A stretch of DNA of 64,000 bases from Oscillospiraceae bacterium (GCA_017847875.1 JAGASN010000002.1:1-64000), one strand, 5' to 3'; shown: positions 1 to 7,402, counted from the first letter of the stretch. Numbers and translations are program-made. Notes: generated from the sequence alone by a model not told the origin.

Positions 1-153
1 GACGTTATCCACTATGCGGTCGCAATTGCCGCGGTAAACGGTCTTGATTTAAACAGCATTATAATCGAAAAAGACCGCAAAGCGGCAATTAAATATAACC
101 ACAAAATAAATCTTGAAGAGTTTATCAGAAATTCGGAGAAGGAAAATGTTTAA
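1..153 (+). CDS. MazG-like nucleotide pyrophosphohydrolase, C-terminal fragment
   Basis: An open frame runs in from the left edge and stops at TAA 151-153, giving the last 50 residues of a protein. The visible part has the pattern DVIHYAVAIAAVNGLDL, then EKDRKAAIKYNH and NLEEFI. An Asp-Val helix followed by a 'G-hydrophobic-DL...K...KY' tail is typical of the last helices of MazG-like all-alpha NTP pyrophosphohydrolases, which hydrolyse nucleoside triphosphates to monophosphates. The metal-binding ExxE/ExxD core lies outside the window, so the assignment rests on the tail alone. The stop overlaps the next gene start by 8 bases, so the two are probably co-transcribed. Confidence 0.5.
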   Translation, partial: DVIHYAVAIAAVNGLDLNSIIIEKDRKAAIKYNHKINLEEFIRNSEKENV

Positions 154-901
154 TAAAACAACCGAACATATCTATATATATCCCGCGGAACATTATACCG
201 ACCGTCCGAACATCGGGCTTATTTCCGGAGAGGAAAAATCTCTTCTTTTCGATGCGGGAAATTCGGAAAAACACGTTGAAAAAATGAAAAAGGAACTTTC
301 AAAACAAGGTCTTCCCTTTCCCGATTATGTTTTGCTTTCCCATTGGCATTGGGACCATTCCTTCGGTGCAAAATTCTGGAAAGTTCCGATAATTTCCGGA
401 AGGAAAACAGATGAAAAGCTCCGTGAAGTAATGAACTGGAAATGGGACGATTTTTCCATGGAAAACCGGATAAAATCCGGAGAAGATATCGTTTTCTGCA
501 CCGAAATGATAAAACGCGAATATCCTGAAAGGGATAAAATCAAAGTCGTTCCCTCCGATGTTGTTTTTGATGAAGCAATGCCAATTGATTTGGGCGGAAT
601 ATCCTGCGAACTTATCCATGCAAAGGGCCCCCATTCGGAAGATTCGGTAATATGTTATATCCCTTCGGAAAAATTCATATTCCTCGGTGACGCAAACTGC
701 AAGGATCTTTACGGAAAACCCTGGGATTTTGATATCGCCCATGAGGAAGATTTTTTGGAAAACGTCGCAAAAATCCCTTATGATGAAAAACTTGTTGATG
801 ATTTTATCGCTCTTCTTGATGCCCTTGATTTTGATTTTTGCGTAAGCGGACATTCGGAAATCATGACAAAAGAAGAACTTTATGAATCTCTCGGAAAATA
901 A
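146..901 (+). CDS. MBL-fold metallo-hydrolase
   Basis: A 251-residue metallo-beta-lactamase-fold protein. The metal-binding motif HWHWDH is at residues 66-71, with further candidate ligands in GPHSEDS, FLGDAN and the C-terminal SGHSE, which together form the usual two-metal site. The substrate cannot be told from sequence; the size and single-domain form fit small cytoplasmic MBL hydrolases of the glyoxalase II-like group. The ATG at 146 is preferred over a TTG at 113 because GGAGAAGG lies just upstream of it. It overlaps the upstream gene by 8 bases and is followed after 10 bases by the CPBP gene, so it sits in a small operon. Confidence 0.8.
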   Translation: MFNKTTEHIYIYPAEHYTDRPNIGLISGEEKSLLFDAGNSEKHVEKMKKELSKQGLPFPDYVLLSHWHWDHSFGAKFWKVPIISGRKTDEKLREVMNWKWDDFSMENRIKSGEDIVFCTEMIKREYPERDKIKVVPSDVVFDEAMPIDLGGISCELIHAKGPHSEDSVICYIPSEKFIFLGDANCKDLYGKPWDFDIAHEEDFLENVAKIPYDEKLVDDFIALLDALDFDFCVSGHSEIMTKEELYESLGK

Positions 902-911
902 AGGAGAACTT

Positions 912-1916
912 ATGGAAAAAGAAGAACTTTCTTATGCGGTTGAGCGAATTGAACATATGGAAAAAATGTTCGATGAAGTTAAGAACGCTTTTGAAAATGA
1001 CCCGAATTTTAATAAAAACGAAACTTTGCAGAAAAAAGTTTCGCTTTTAACTCAATATATGGAAAGCGGACAATGGCTCCGGGATTTTGAACTCGATGAA
1101 AAAGGCAAACTTCCCGATAATCTTAAACGCGGAATTCTTTCAGAAGACGGGCTTTATAATCTTATCTGCGATATTGAACAAAGCAAAAAATCTGATCCGC
1201 TTAAAAGGCTTTTTGATAAAAACGAAATCCTTTTTGCGATAATATGGATAGCGGTTTATGTCCTCGGCTTCGGAAATGCGGATATGCTTTCGGAAAGCCT
1301 TGGATTCCCAAAGCTCATCACCGTAATTTTCGGTGCTCTTCTTTCGGTCATCCTTCTGCTTTTCATCAAAATAAACGGCCTTTTCGAATACTTCGGGCTT
1401 TGCGAATCCAAAAAGGAATCAAAAGATTTTTTGTTCTATGTTCCCCTTCTTCTTGTTTCAACCGCAAGTATCTGGAGCGGAATTTCCTTTGAAATTAAAC
1501 CTCTTACAGCCGTTTTATCCGTTTTGAGTATGTGTCTTGTCGGATTTCTCGAAGAACTTATTTTCCGCGGAATGCTTTTCACCGGAATGGCAAAAAACGG
1601 GATAAAATCGGCAATAATCGTTTCTTCCCTAACATTCGGGGTCGGACATATAGTCAACCTTTTGATGGGCGCTCCGGTTTTTGAAACTCTTCTTCAGCTT
1701 GTTTATGCTTCTGCCGCAGGTTTTTGTTACACCGCAATTTTCTATTACGGAAAAAGCATCATTCCCTGCGTTCTTTCCCATGCACTGATAAATTCCTTAA
1801 GCGTTTTCGGAGCGGAAGCAACAACGGCGGAAATGATTATAATTTCCGCAATACAAACAGCAATAAACATCGGATACGGAATTTATATTTTGAAAAAGAA
1901 AAAAGCGTGTGCATAA
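912..1916 (+). CDS. DUF4298 domain fused to CPBP intramembrane protease
   Basis: A 334-residue protein with two parts. Residues 1-90 are soluble and match my memory of DUF4298, with RIEHMEKMFDEV near the start, then SGQWLRDFELDE and LKRGILSEDGLYNL. Residues 105-330 are a membrane domain of about seven segments carrying the three CPBP (Abi/Rce1-like) motifs: EELIFR with E214, E215 and R219; FGVGHIVN with H246; and SHALINS with H290. CPBP proteases cut substrates within the membrane and in Gram-positives act in bacteriocin self-immunity or signalling. The catalytic set is complete, so it is probably active. ATG 912 has AAGGAG just upstream; an earlier in-frame ATG at 882 lies inside the MBL gene and lacks this. 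DUF4298 usually occurs as a stand-alone protein, which makes the fusion unusual. Confidence 0.82.
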   Translation: MEKEELSYAVERIEHMEKMFDEVKNAFENDPNFNKNETLQKKVSLLTQYMESGQWLRDFELDEKGKLPDNLKRGILSEDGLYNLICDIEQSKKSDPLKRLFDKNEILFAIIWIAVYVLGFGNADMLSESLGFPKLITVIFGALLSVILLLFIKINGLFEYFGLCESKKESKDFLFYVPLLLVSTASIWSGISFEIKPLTAVLSVLSMCLVGFLEELIFRGMLFTGMAKNGIKSAIIVSSLTFGVGHIVNLLMGAPVFETLLQLVYASAAGFCYTAIFYYGKSIIPCVLSHALINSLSVFGAEATTAEMIIISAIQTAINIGYGIYILKKKKACA

Positions 1917-1933
1917 TGCACACGCTTCTTTCT

Positions 1934-2740
1934 TTATCTTTTTCTAAGCTCCCAAAAAGCAACCGCACTTGCGGCGGCAACATTCAGCGAATCCACACCG
2001 TTTGCCATTGGAATTTTTACGGTGTAATCGCAATTCGCTATAGTTTTTCCGGAAAGGCCGTCTCCTTCCGTTCCGAGGACTATCGCAAGTTTTTCTTCTT
2101 TTGCAAGGCGTTCATCGTCTATGCTCAAAGTATCGTCACAAAGAGCCATTGCCGCAGTTTTAAAACCGAGTTTTTTAAGTTCTTCCTGCCAGTTTTCACC
2201 AACAAAAGTCCAGGGCACCTGAAAAACTGTTCCCATGCTCACGCGTATCGCTCTGCGGTAAAGCGGGTTGCTGCAGCCGCCGGTCAAAAGAACCGCTTCG
2301 ATATTAAGAGCAGCCGCGGAGCGGATTATTGAGCCTATATTTGTCGGATTCATAACATCTTCGAGCACCGCAATTCTTTGAGCATTGCGGCAGATTTCTT
2401 CCGTGCTCAAAAGCGGTTTTCGGCGCATTGCGCAAAGAAGACCCCTGGTAAGAGGAAAACCCGTCAGTTCTTTGAGAACGTCAAATTCCGCGGTAAAAAC
2501 CGGAATTTTGTCGCATCTTGCGATAACTTCCTTTGCTTCGCCTTCAATATGTTTCTTTTCAACAAGGATCGAAACCGGGTCATAACCCGCATCAAGCGCT
2601 CTTTCGATAACCTTTGGACTTTCGGCAATAAAAATCCCCTTTTCCGGAAATTCCCTGTTAAGAAGCTGAACTTCCGTAAAACGCGCATAAACATCAAGTT
2701 CCGGCGCATTAAAATCTGTTATCTCAATGATATTCGGCAT
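1934..2740 (-). CDS. TrmH/SpoU-family RNA 2'-O-methyltransferase
   Basis: A 268-residue SPOUT-class RNA methyltransferase. The N-terminal 110 residues form the RNA-recognition part (SpoU substrate-binding type). The C-terminal knot domain has the three SpoU motifs: NPTNIGSIIRSA, then GTEGDGLS, then IPMANGVDSLNVAAA. Such enzymes transfer methyl from S-adenosylmethionine to a ribose 2'-OH of 23S rRNA or tRNA; the target nucleotide cannot be inferred. The ATG at 2740 has AGGAGAT upstream on this strand. It is transcribed away from the LURP gene and converges on the CPBP gene with only 17 bases between the stops. Confidence 0.88.
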   Translation of the reverse strand: MPNIIEITDFNAPELDVYARFTEVQLLNREFPEKGIFIAESPKVIERALDAGYDPVSILVEKKHIEGEAKEVIARCDKIPVFTAEFDVLKELTGFPLTRGLLCAMRRKPLLSTEEICRNAQRIAVLEDVMNPTNIGSIIRSAAALNIEAVLLTGGCSNPLYRRAIRVSMGTVFQVPWTFVGENWQEELKKLGFKTAAMALCDDTLSIDDERLAKEEKLAIVLGTEGDGLSGKTIANCDYTVKIPMANGVDSLNVAAASAVAFWELRKR

Positions 2741-2750
2741 AAATATCTCC

Positions 2751-2779
2751 TTGAATTCAGTATATATTGATATTATAAT
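2751..2779 (+). promoter_or_regulatory. sigma-A-type promoter for the LURP-one gene
   Basis: TTGAAT at 2751-2756 and TATAAT at 2774-2779 are separated by 17 bases, about 40 bases before the start codon at 2820. The match is seen directly; use in vivo is inferred. Confidence 0.55.
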
Positions 2780-2819
2780 ATCCCTATATGAATGTGTCAA
2801 ACGAAGAAGGTGTTTTTAT

Positions 2820-3290
2820 ATGAAGCTTTTATTTAAACAGCGTTTTTTCTCCTGGTTCGACAGTTATGATATTTTTGATGAAAACGGAAACACGGTCTAT
2901 ACCGTTGAGGGACAGCTTTCCTGGGGACATTGTCTTAAAATTTTTGACACCGCCGGAAATGAACTGGGAACAGTTAAAGAACGTATTCTTACGTTCCTTC
3001 CGAAATTTGAAATGTATCTCGGAAACGATTACATAGGCTGCATCAGCAAGGAATTCAGCTTTTTCAAACCCGCTTTTAATATAGACTGCAACGGCTGGCA
3101 TATCGACGGAGATTTTTTTGAATGGGATTACAGCATAATCGGTCCGAAAGGCGAAAACGTCGCTTCCGTTTCAAAAGAGCTTTTCAACTGGACAGATACT
3201 TACGTAATCGATATTAATGACCCGAGAGACGCCCTTTGCGCGCTTATGCTTGTTCTTGCAATAGATGCGGAAAAATGTTCAAGAAACTGA
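2820..3290 (+). CDS. LURP-one-related (YxjI-like) protein
   Basis: A 156-residue protein with repeated beta-strand patterns: KQRFFSWFDSYDIFDENGN, VEGQLSWGHCLKIFD, and KEFSFFKPAFNI followed by WHIDGDFFEWDYSI. This is the layout of the LURP-one/tubby-like beta-barrel seen in bacterial YxjI. The molecular role of bacterial members is unknown; tubby-like folds bind phospholipids in eukaryotes, which is not evidence for this protein. No signal peptide or membrane segment is visible. ATG 2820 follows GAAGAAGG; the frame is open further upstream but those starts fall at or before the promoter. Monocistronic, ended by the bidirectional terminator at 3301. Confidence 0.7.
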   Translation: MKLLFKQRFFSWFDSYDIFDENGNTVYTVEGQLSWGHCLKIFDTAGNELGTVKERILTFLPKFEMYLGNDYIGCISKEFSFFKPAFNIDCNGWHIDGDFFEWDYSIIGPKGENVASVSKELFNWTDTYVIDINDPRDALCALMLVLAIDAEKCSRN

Positions 3291-3300
3291 AAAACAAACA

Positions 3301-3334
3301 AAAAAACTCCCGCCGAGTGGCGGGAGTTTTTTTG
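3301..3334. terminator. Bidirectional terminator between LURP gene and pnp
   Basis: The stem ACTCCCGCC/GGCGGGAGT closes a GAGT loop and is flanked by an A-run on the left and a T-run on the right, so it can serve both convergent genes. Confidence 0.85.
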
Positions 3335-3337
3335 TTT

Positions 3338-4153
3338 TCAGATATCCATAAGAAATTCTTTCATCCAGGAACAAAGTTTTTCGCTTGCCTCGTTCGCAAC
3401 GCGAACAACTTCCTCATGGCTGTGTTTAACGGTCGCAATGCCAGTTGCCATATTGGTGATGCAGGAAATTCCGAAAACTTTCATTCCGAGGTAGTTTCCG
3501 CAAATGGTTTCCGGAACGGTGCTCATTCCCACCGCATCCGCACCAAGCACGGCAAAAGCCCTTATCTCGGCCGCGGATTCATAGCAAGGTCCGTTGAAAA
3601 GCGCATAAACGCCGTGCTTATAATCAATTCCGAGTTTTTCGGCAGATTTTTCCGCTTTTTCAAGAAGTTCCGGAGAATAAGGTTCGGACATATCCGGAAA
3701 ACGAGGACCAAAGCGGTCGTCGTTATCTCCTATTAGAGGATTTATCCTGAGGAAATTTATGTAGTTATCGATTATCATAATATCGCCTGGTTTAAAATCC
3801 CTGTTAACGCCGCCGGCGGCATTTGTTACAATAAGGTTTTTAACGCCGAGAAGCTTCATAACATAAAGCGGATAACAAAGTTCCCTTGCTGAAAAACCTT
3901 CGTAATAATGAAATCTTCCCTGCATTGCGGCAACAAATTTATCCCCGATTTTTCCGACAACAAAATTTCCCACATGACCGGCAACCGATGACTGCGGAAA
4001 ATTTGGAATTTCCGCATAAGGAATAACTGTCTTTTCTTCCATCACGTCAACCAATCCGCCAAGTCCGCTTCCGAGAATTATTGCAGTTTCAGGAAATTCC
4101 GGAACTCGCGTGCTGATAAAATCCGCAGATTCTTTAACTTTTTCATAAAACAT
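3338..4153 (-). CDS. punA: Purine-nucleoside phosphorylase (trimeric type)
   Basis: A 271-residue trimeric PNP, normal length for the family. It cleaves inosine, guanosine and deoxy forms with phosphate to the base and ribose-1-phosphate in purine salvage. Signatures are GSGLGGLVD (phosphate site), MQGRFHYYEGF with the conserved His, VTNAAGGVN, the GPCYES purine-binding segment with its Glu, MSTVPE, and SCITNMA with the base-contacting Asn. The ATG at 4153 has AGGAGGGG upstream. It diverges from spo0A. It can feed bases to the xanthine phosphoribosyltransferase and nucleoside importer encoded 40 kb away in this window. Confidence 0.93.
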   Translation of the reverse strand: MFYEKVKESADFISTRVPEFPETAIILGSGLGGLVDVMEEKTVIPYAEIPNFPQSSVAGHVGNFVVGKIGDKFVAAMQGRFHYYEGFSARELCYPLYVMKLLGVKNLIVTNAAGGVNRDFKPGDIMIIDNYINFLRINPLIGDNDDRFGPRFPDMSEPYSPELLEKAEKSAEKLGIDYKHGVYALFNGPCYESAAEIRAFAVLGADAVGMSTVPETICGNYLGMKVFGISCITNMATGIATVKHSHEEVVRVANEASEKLCSWMKEFLMDI

Positions 4154-4258
4154 AAAATTCCCCTCCTTTTCTATAAATACATAATATGAAAAACTTTCTT
4201 TTTAGTCAAGCAATTTCGATTTTAATGATTTTTTGTCTGTAAATTTTTGGAAAATCTA

Positions 4259-4286
4259 TTGACAGTTTGGAAAAATATGGTATTAT
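4259..4286 (+). promoter_or_regulatory. Putative extended -10 promoter of spo0A
   Basis: TTGACA at 4259-4264 and TATTAT at 4281-4286 with a 16-base spacer and a TGG extension before the -10. It lies about 110 bases before the spo0A start, leaving a long AT-rich leader. I see no convincing sigma-H site or 0A box (TGTCGAA) in this leader. Confidence 0.5.
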
Positions 4287-4397
4287 TTACTTATGGATAT
4301 CCAATTAATTACATTTTAGTTAAATAATGGAATTTATCTGCATATAGATTCTGTTAAAAACAAATTTTAAAATTATGCGGACGAAAGGAAATTTTTT

Positions 4398-5165
4398 ATG
4401 GGAAATAAAATCAAAATTCTGATTTCAGATGACGACAACGAATTCAAAAGCTTTTTTGAAAGTTCTTTTTCCTCCAAAGATTTTGAAGTTTTTTCGGTCA
4501 GAAAAGACGGAAAAGAGCTTTTGGATAATATATTATTGCAAAAACCCGGAATTGTTCTCGCTAACGCTTTTATGCCGCAAATGGACCTTGTAAGCGTTAT
4601 ACAGTCTTCCCGGGAAAAGCTTGGTGAATTTTCTCCGATGTTTCTTGCGCTTATGTCCTCGGAAAGCGATATCCTTGAAAAGGAACTTCTTTCCGGCGGC
4701 GCTTCATATTGCTTTATAAAGCCGTTTGATTATTCCATGCTGGCGGAAAGAATTCACAGTTTTTGTCTGAGCACCGAAAAAGAAAATTCCTCTCAAAACA
4801 TAAACGGCAATTCAAATCTTGAGGTTGTTATAACCGATATAATTCATCAGATAGGTGTTCCGGCGCATATTAAAGGTTATCATTACCTTCGCGAAGCAAT
4901 AATCATGGCGGTAAATGATATTGAAATTATGAATTCCGTCACAAAATGTCTCTATCCTTCCGTGGCCAAAAAGCATGGCACCACTTCCTCAAGAGTTGAG
5001 CGCGCCATCCGCCACGCAATTGAAGTTGCCTGGGACCGTGGCGACGTTGACGTGCTCAATTCTTACTTCGGCTATACCATCCACAGCGGAAAAGGCAAAC
5101 CCACCAATTCGGAATTTATCGCCCTTATCGCGGACAAATTAAGAGTGAGCATGAAAACGGCATAA
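4398..5165 (+). CDS. spo0A: Spo0A-type response regulator with Asn at the phosphoacceptor site
   Basis: A 255-residue homolog of the sporulation master regulator Spo0A: receiver domain about residues 4-125, linker to 140, C-terminal DNA-binding domain 141-255. The effector domain is highly conserved, with [24 protein letters not shown] and [16 protein letters not shown] close to the Bacillus protein. The receiver is divergent. The acidic pair D11/D12 and the switch Lys in CFIKPFD are present, but the phosphoacceptor segment reads VLANAFMP where Spo0A has VLDIIMP, which places Asn at residue 56 instead of Asp (codon AAC). Phosphorylation there is the normal activation step, so this protein cannot be activated in the usual way. 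Upstream is divergent pnp, not the spoIVB gene commonly found beside spo0A. ATG 4398 follows GAAAGGAAAT. Confidence 0.9.
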   Translation: MGNKIKILISDDDNEFKSFFESSFSSKDFEVFSVRKDGKELLDNILLQKPGIVLANAFMPQMDLVSVIQSSREKLGEFSPMFLALMSSESDILEKELLSGGASYCFIKPFDYSMLAERIHSFCLSTEKENSSQNINGNSNLEVVITDIIHQIGVPAHIKGYHYLREAIIMAVNDIEIMNSVTKCLYPSVAKKHGTTSSRVERAIRHAIEVAWDRGDVDVLNSYFGYTIHSGKGKPTNSEFIALIADKLRVSMKTA

Positions 5166-5410
5166 AAACCGCATTTTTCAGCATGAGCATCAGCTTTTTT
5201 GCCGTTGGATTTTTCGATTTTTCAATGCTATGAACACCAAAATTTATCGGCTTTCCGGCTATTTCAAGCCTATAAACTTTTTTGTTAAGCCTATGAATAC
5301 TCTCGGTTTATTGGGTTCAAAAAATCCTATAAAACGGGGGTATTTTTTATGAAAAAGAACTTGTATTTATCCGTGGAAACTGTAAACCTTTAAATCTGAG
5401 TTTTGCAAAA
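5166..5410 (+). other. Non-coding spacer inside the spo0A-tail-flanked cassette
   Basis: Between spo0A and the next promoter there is no substantial gene. A 14-codon frame at 5349-5393, beginning MKKNLYL after a GGGGG-containing ribosome site, is the only coding-like signal and could be a chance frame. No clear terminator follows spo0A here, so transcription could continue into the cassette. Confidence 0.4.
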
Positions 5411-5439
5411 TTGACAACTTCCCGGGCGGATGATATAAT
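5411..5439 (+). promoter_or_regulatory. Consensus sigma-A promoter with extended -10
   Basis: TTGACA at 5411-5416, a 17-base spacer and TATAAT at 5434-5439, with TG at 5431-5432 as an extended -10. Both hexamers match the housekeeping consensus perfectly, so strong expression of the small gene at 5471 is predicted. Confidence 0.8.
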
Positions 5440-5470
5440 TACCATATTATCTGATCAGGAGGTTTCCGTT

Positions 5471-5806
5471 ATGGAAAAGAACTATTTCTACGTTCGTTAC
5501 AGCTGGCAAAACTTCGAATACTACGCAGGTCACGGTATGTGCAAAACTTACGAAGCCCCCGAGAGCTTTATCCCCTTGTCAGAAGCTGATTTTGGAGATT
5601 TTCTTTCTTTCCGTGGCTATATCCGTAACGAGCAAGATGTTGTAACCGGGTGTCTGTTCAAAGGATACGGGGAACCAACGATCCACGAAGTCTATCCCGG
5701 AAAGGTCTATTCCATTCTTTCCAGCACCACTGCCGTAGATGACGACGGTTGTCCTGAGGAAGTAAGTATCTGGCATTATGTTGAAATAATTCCTTGTTCG
5801 GAGTAA
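5471..5806 (+). CDS. Small acidic protein of unknown function in the spo0A cassette
   Basis: A 111-residue protein I do not recognise. It begins MEKNYFYVRYSWQNFEYY, is rich in aromatic and acidic residues, has no signal peptide or membrane segment, and contains Cys residues scattered without a clear metal motif. ATG 5471 is preferred because AGGAGG lies 8 bases upstream; the frame opens earlier but that part overlaps the promoter. It has its own consensus promoter and lies between the full spo0A and a second spo0A 3' end, so it was probably brought in or trapped by a rearrangement. Codon use is less biased toward CTT/GTT than its neighbours, which would fit a different origin but is weak evidence in so short a gene. 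Confidence 0.65.
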   Translation: MEKNYFYVRYSWQNFEYYAGHGMCKTYEAPESFIPLSEADFGDFLSFRGYIRNEQDVVTGCLFKGYGEPTIHEVYPGKVYSILSSTTAVDDDGCPEEVSIWHYVEIIPCSE

Positions 5807-5810
5807 CATT

Positions 5811-5873
5811 GCCAATTCTGAATTTATTGCCCTTATCGCGGATAAATTAAAGATGAATATGAAAACTGCGTAA
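5811..5873 (+). pseudogene. Orphan duplicate of the spo0A 3' end
   Basis: In frame, this stretch encodes [20 protein letters not shown] and TAA, against [20 protein letters not shown] at the end of the intact spo0A. By hand count 52 of 63 bases agree, and similarity runs slightly past the stop (GCATTTTT in both). There is no start or upstream body, so it is a remnant of a second spo0A copy. The changes include amino-acid replacements as well as synonymous ones, so the duplication is not recent. Confidence 0.85.
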
Positions 5874-5894
5874 CCAGCATTTTTTAAAGAAAAG

Positions 5895-5933
5895 AAAACC
5901 GTAGCAAAACAAAGTTTTGCTACGGTTTTTTGT
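5895..5933. terminator. Terminator after the spo0A remnant, facing mntP
   Basis: A 14-base-pair stem, AACCGTAGCAAAAC paired with its complement around an AAA loop, followed by TTTTTT. It ends the rightward cassette transcript. Confidence 0.85.
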
Positions 5934-5980
5934 GTAATGTTATTAAGCTTTACAGTCTTAAAAAGACCTTTTTATGCGGT

Positions 5981-6541
5981 TTAGCCGCCAAAGAAAAGAT
6001 GTTCGATAAGAATTTTGGTCCCGAGAAAGATAAGCACAACCCCGCCGAAAAGCTCCGCTTTTGACTTATATTTTGCGCCGAAAACACTTCCGATTTTGAT
6101 TCCTGCAGCTGAAAAAAGAAACGTTGTAATACCTATTAAGGTAACCGCAAGAAGAATATCCACCTTAAGGAATGCGAAGGTTATTCCTACCGCAAGAGCA
6201 TCTATGCTCGTTGCAACGGCAAGCACAAGCATTGCTTTGAATCCAAAGGAAGAATCCTGGTCATTCTCCTCTTCCCACGATTCCTTGACCATATTAAAAC
6301 CGATTATTCCGAGAAGAATAAAAGCCACCCAATGGTCGATGCTCGTAATATACTGTTCGAAAGTTGAACCGAGCAAAAAACCGATAAGCGGCATTAACGC
6401 CTGGAAACCGCCGAACCATATTCCGGCCGAAATCATATGTTTCGGTCTGATTTTTCCGACAGAAAGCCCTTTGCAAATCGACACCGCAAAAGCATCCATG
6501 GAAAGACTTATCCCAATCAAAATAAGTTCGATTACCGACAA
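5981..6541 (-). CDS. mntP: Manganese efflux pump MntP
   Basis: A 186-residue, six-helix membrane protein that exports Mn2+. The two repeated halves each carry the family's acidic signature: [13 protein letters not shown] near the N-terminus and [14 protein letters not shown] in the middle. Length is normal. I place the start at TTG 6541 ([12 protein letters not shown]) because GGGGGA lies 7 bases upstream and homologs start there; a TTG at 6556 would put the ribosome site inside the gene. The manganese riboswitch immediately upstream supports both substrate and regulation. Confidence 0.93.
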   Translation of the reverse strand: MSVIELILIGISLSMDAFAVSICKGLSVGKIRPKHMISAGIWFGGFQALMPLIGFLLGSTFEQYITSIDHWVAFILLGIIGFNMVKESWEEENDQDSSFGFKAMLVLAVATSIDALAVGITFAFLKVDILLAVTLIGITTFLFSAAGIKIGSVFGAKYKSKAELFGGVVLIFLGTKILIEHLFFGG

Positions 6542-6570
6542 AAGTAATTCCCCCAATTAAAAAAATAAAG

Positions 6571-6676
6571 ACTTATCCGCAAAACGCGGATAAGTCTCAT
6601 CATTTAAAGCAATGCCAGGATAAAAAATCCAGCCTGTTGACAAAGCTGCGCCTATTGCGCCGACTACTCCCTTATT
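6571..6676 (-). promoter_or_regulatory. yybP-ykoY manganese riboswitch with terminator platform
   Basis: On the minus strand the leader reads ATAAGGGAGTAG, a GC-rich hairpin, GTCAACA, then CTGG...CCTGGCATTGCTTT and GAGACTTAT, the conserved pieces of the yybP-ykoY (manganese) aptamer in the right order. The P1 strands ATAAG and CTTAT pair. The 3' P1 strand is also part of a perfect hairpin (GACTTATCCGC pairing with GCGGATAAGTC, 6571-6597) followed by a T-run, so ligand-stabilised P1 should prevent termination and turn mntP on. Aptamer identity is established knowledge; the switching model is read from the overlap. Confidence 0.9.
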
Positions 6677-6685
6677 CAAGCGGAA

Positions 6686-6714
6686 ATTATATCAGATTTT
6701 TCCAAAAAAGTCAA
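6686..6714 (-). promoter_or_regulatory. mntP promoter
   Basis: On the minus strand TTGACT (6714-6709) and TATAAT (6691-6686) are 17 bases apart and sit directly before the riboswitch aptamer. Confidence 0.75.
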
Positions 6715-6721
6715 TCCGTGC

Positions 6722-7402
6722 TCAAATTTCCCTTCCGGTTTCGGAGTTATATATATTCTCGTAAACTGCATAATAGAACGGCGGAATTCTTCTGTCGAGA
6801 TGGAAGCATCCGAAAAACCATTTATTGAATTTGCAGTTTACGGAGATTTCGTTGAGAAAAGCATGAAGATTGTTGAAACAATTGCTTTCCATTTCAAGAA
6901 AACCGCGCATTTTGAAACCGATGTCATAGCTGACGATGTAATCCACTGTATGCTCAGCTTTTTCAAGGTTTTCGCGAGCGTGCTCGCATTCCTGTTCACT
7001 TGGAAGTCTTACAAAATCCGGACATTCACGGAAATCCATAACGTCCAGTTCCTCATCATCTCCGCCGCCGAAAGCAAAAATTTTTTTGCCTTCAATCTCA
7101 AAAATCTCACCGCGCATAAGCTGATATATGTTATCGGAAATTTTTCTTGCTTTTCCGCCGCAAAAATCAACCTTCGGGAATTTTTCGAGCAGCTCAAAAT
7201 TTTCGTGAGCACCTTCCACAAAAAGAATCTGATATTTGCGTTTGGAAAGCCATTTTATATTATTCAGTTCCTCTTTCGATTCGTTCCAAACAAAGCCGAA
7301 ATCTCCGCAAACGATAACGGTATCGCCTTTTTTTATATTTTTTGCCGCGGAACTTTTAAATCTTGAAATTTCGCCGTGAGTATCGCCGGTAAAATAAATC
7401 AT
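6722..7402 (-). CDS. Calcineurin-like phosphoesterase with eroded metal site
   Basis: A 226-residue metallophosphoesterase-fold protein. The first motifs are intact: GDTHG at residues 6-10 and GDFG at 33-36. Later motifs are not. The expected GNHEN reads GAHEN (Ala65), the expected T/SH-x-x-P segment reads SYDIG (Tyr159), and the final GHxH reads GCFH (Cys199, His201). Three residues that normally bind the two metals or the phosphate are therefore replaced, so phosphatase activity is doubtful. It is upstream of mntP on the same strand but mntP has its own promoter and riboswitch. ATG 7402 follows GGAGGG. Confidence 0.8.
   Translation of the reverse strand: MIYFTGDTHGEISRFKSSAAKNIKKGDTVIVCGDFGFVWNESKEELNNIKWLSKRKYQILFVEGAHENFELLEKFPKVDFCGGKARKISDNIYQLMRGEIFEIEGKKIFAFGGGDDEELDVMDFRECPDFVRLPSEQECEHARENLEKAEHTVDYIVSYDIGFKMRGFLEMESNCFNNLHAFLNEISVNCKFNKWFFGCFHLDRRIPPFYYAVYENIYNSETGREI

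Noticed and set aside
5349..5393. 14-codon leader peptide before the cassette promoter
   Set aside because: It has a plausible ribosome site, but ends before the promoter of the small gene and shows no attenuator structure. A chance frame is as likely.
5166..5873. Insertion sequence or prophage remnant at spo0A
   Set aside because: No transposase, integrase, terminal inverted repeats or target-site duplication is visible. The flanking copies are diverged coding ends, so only a duplication or recombination scar is supported.
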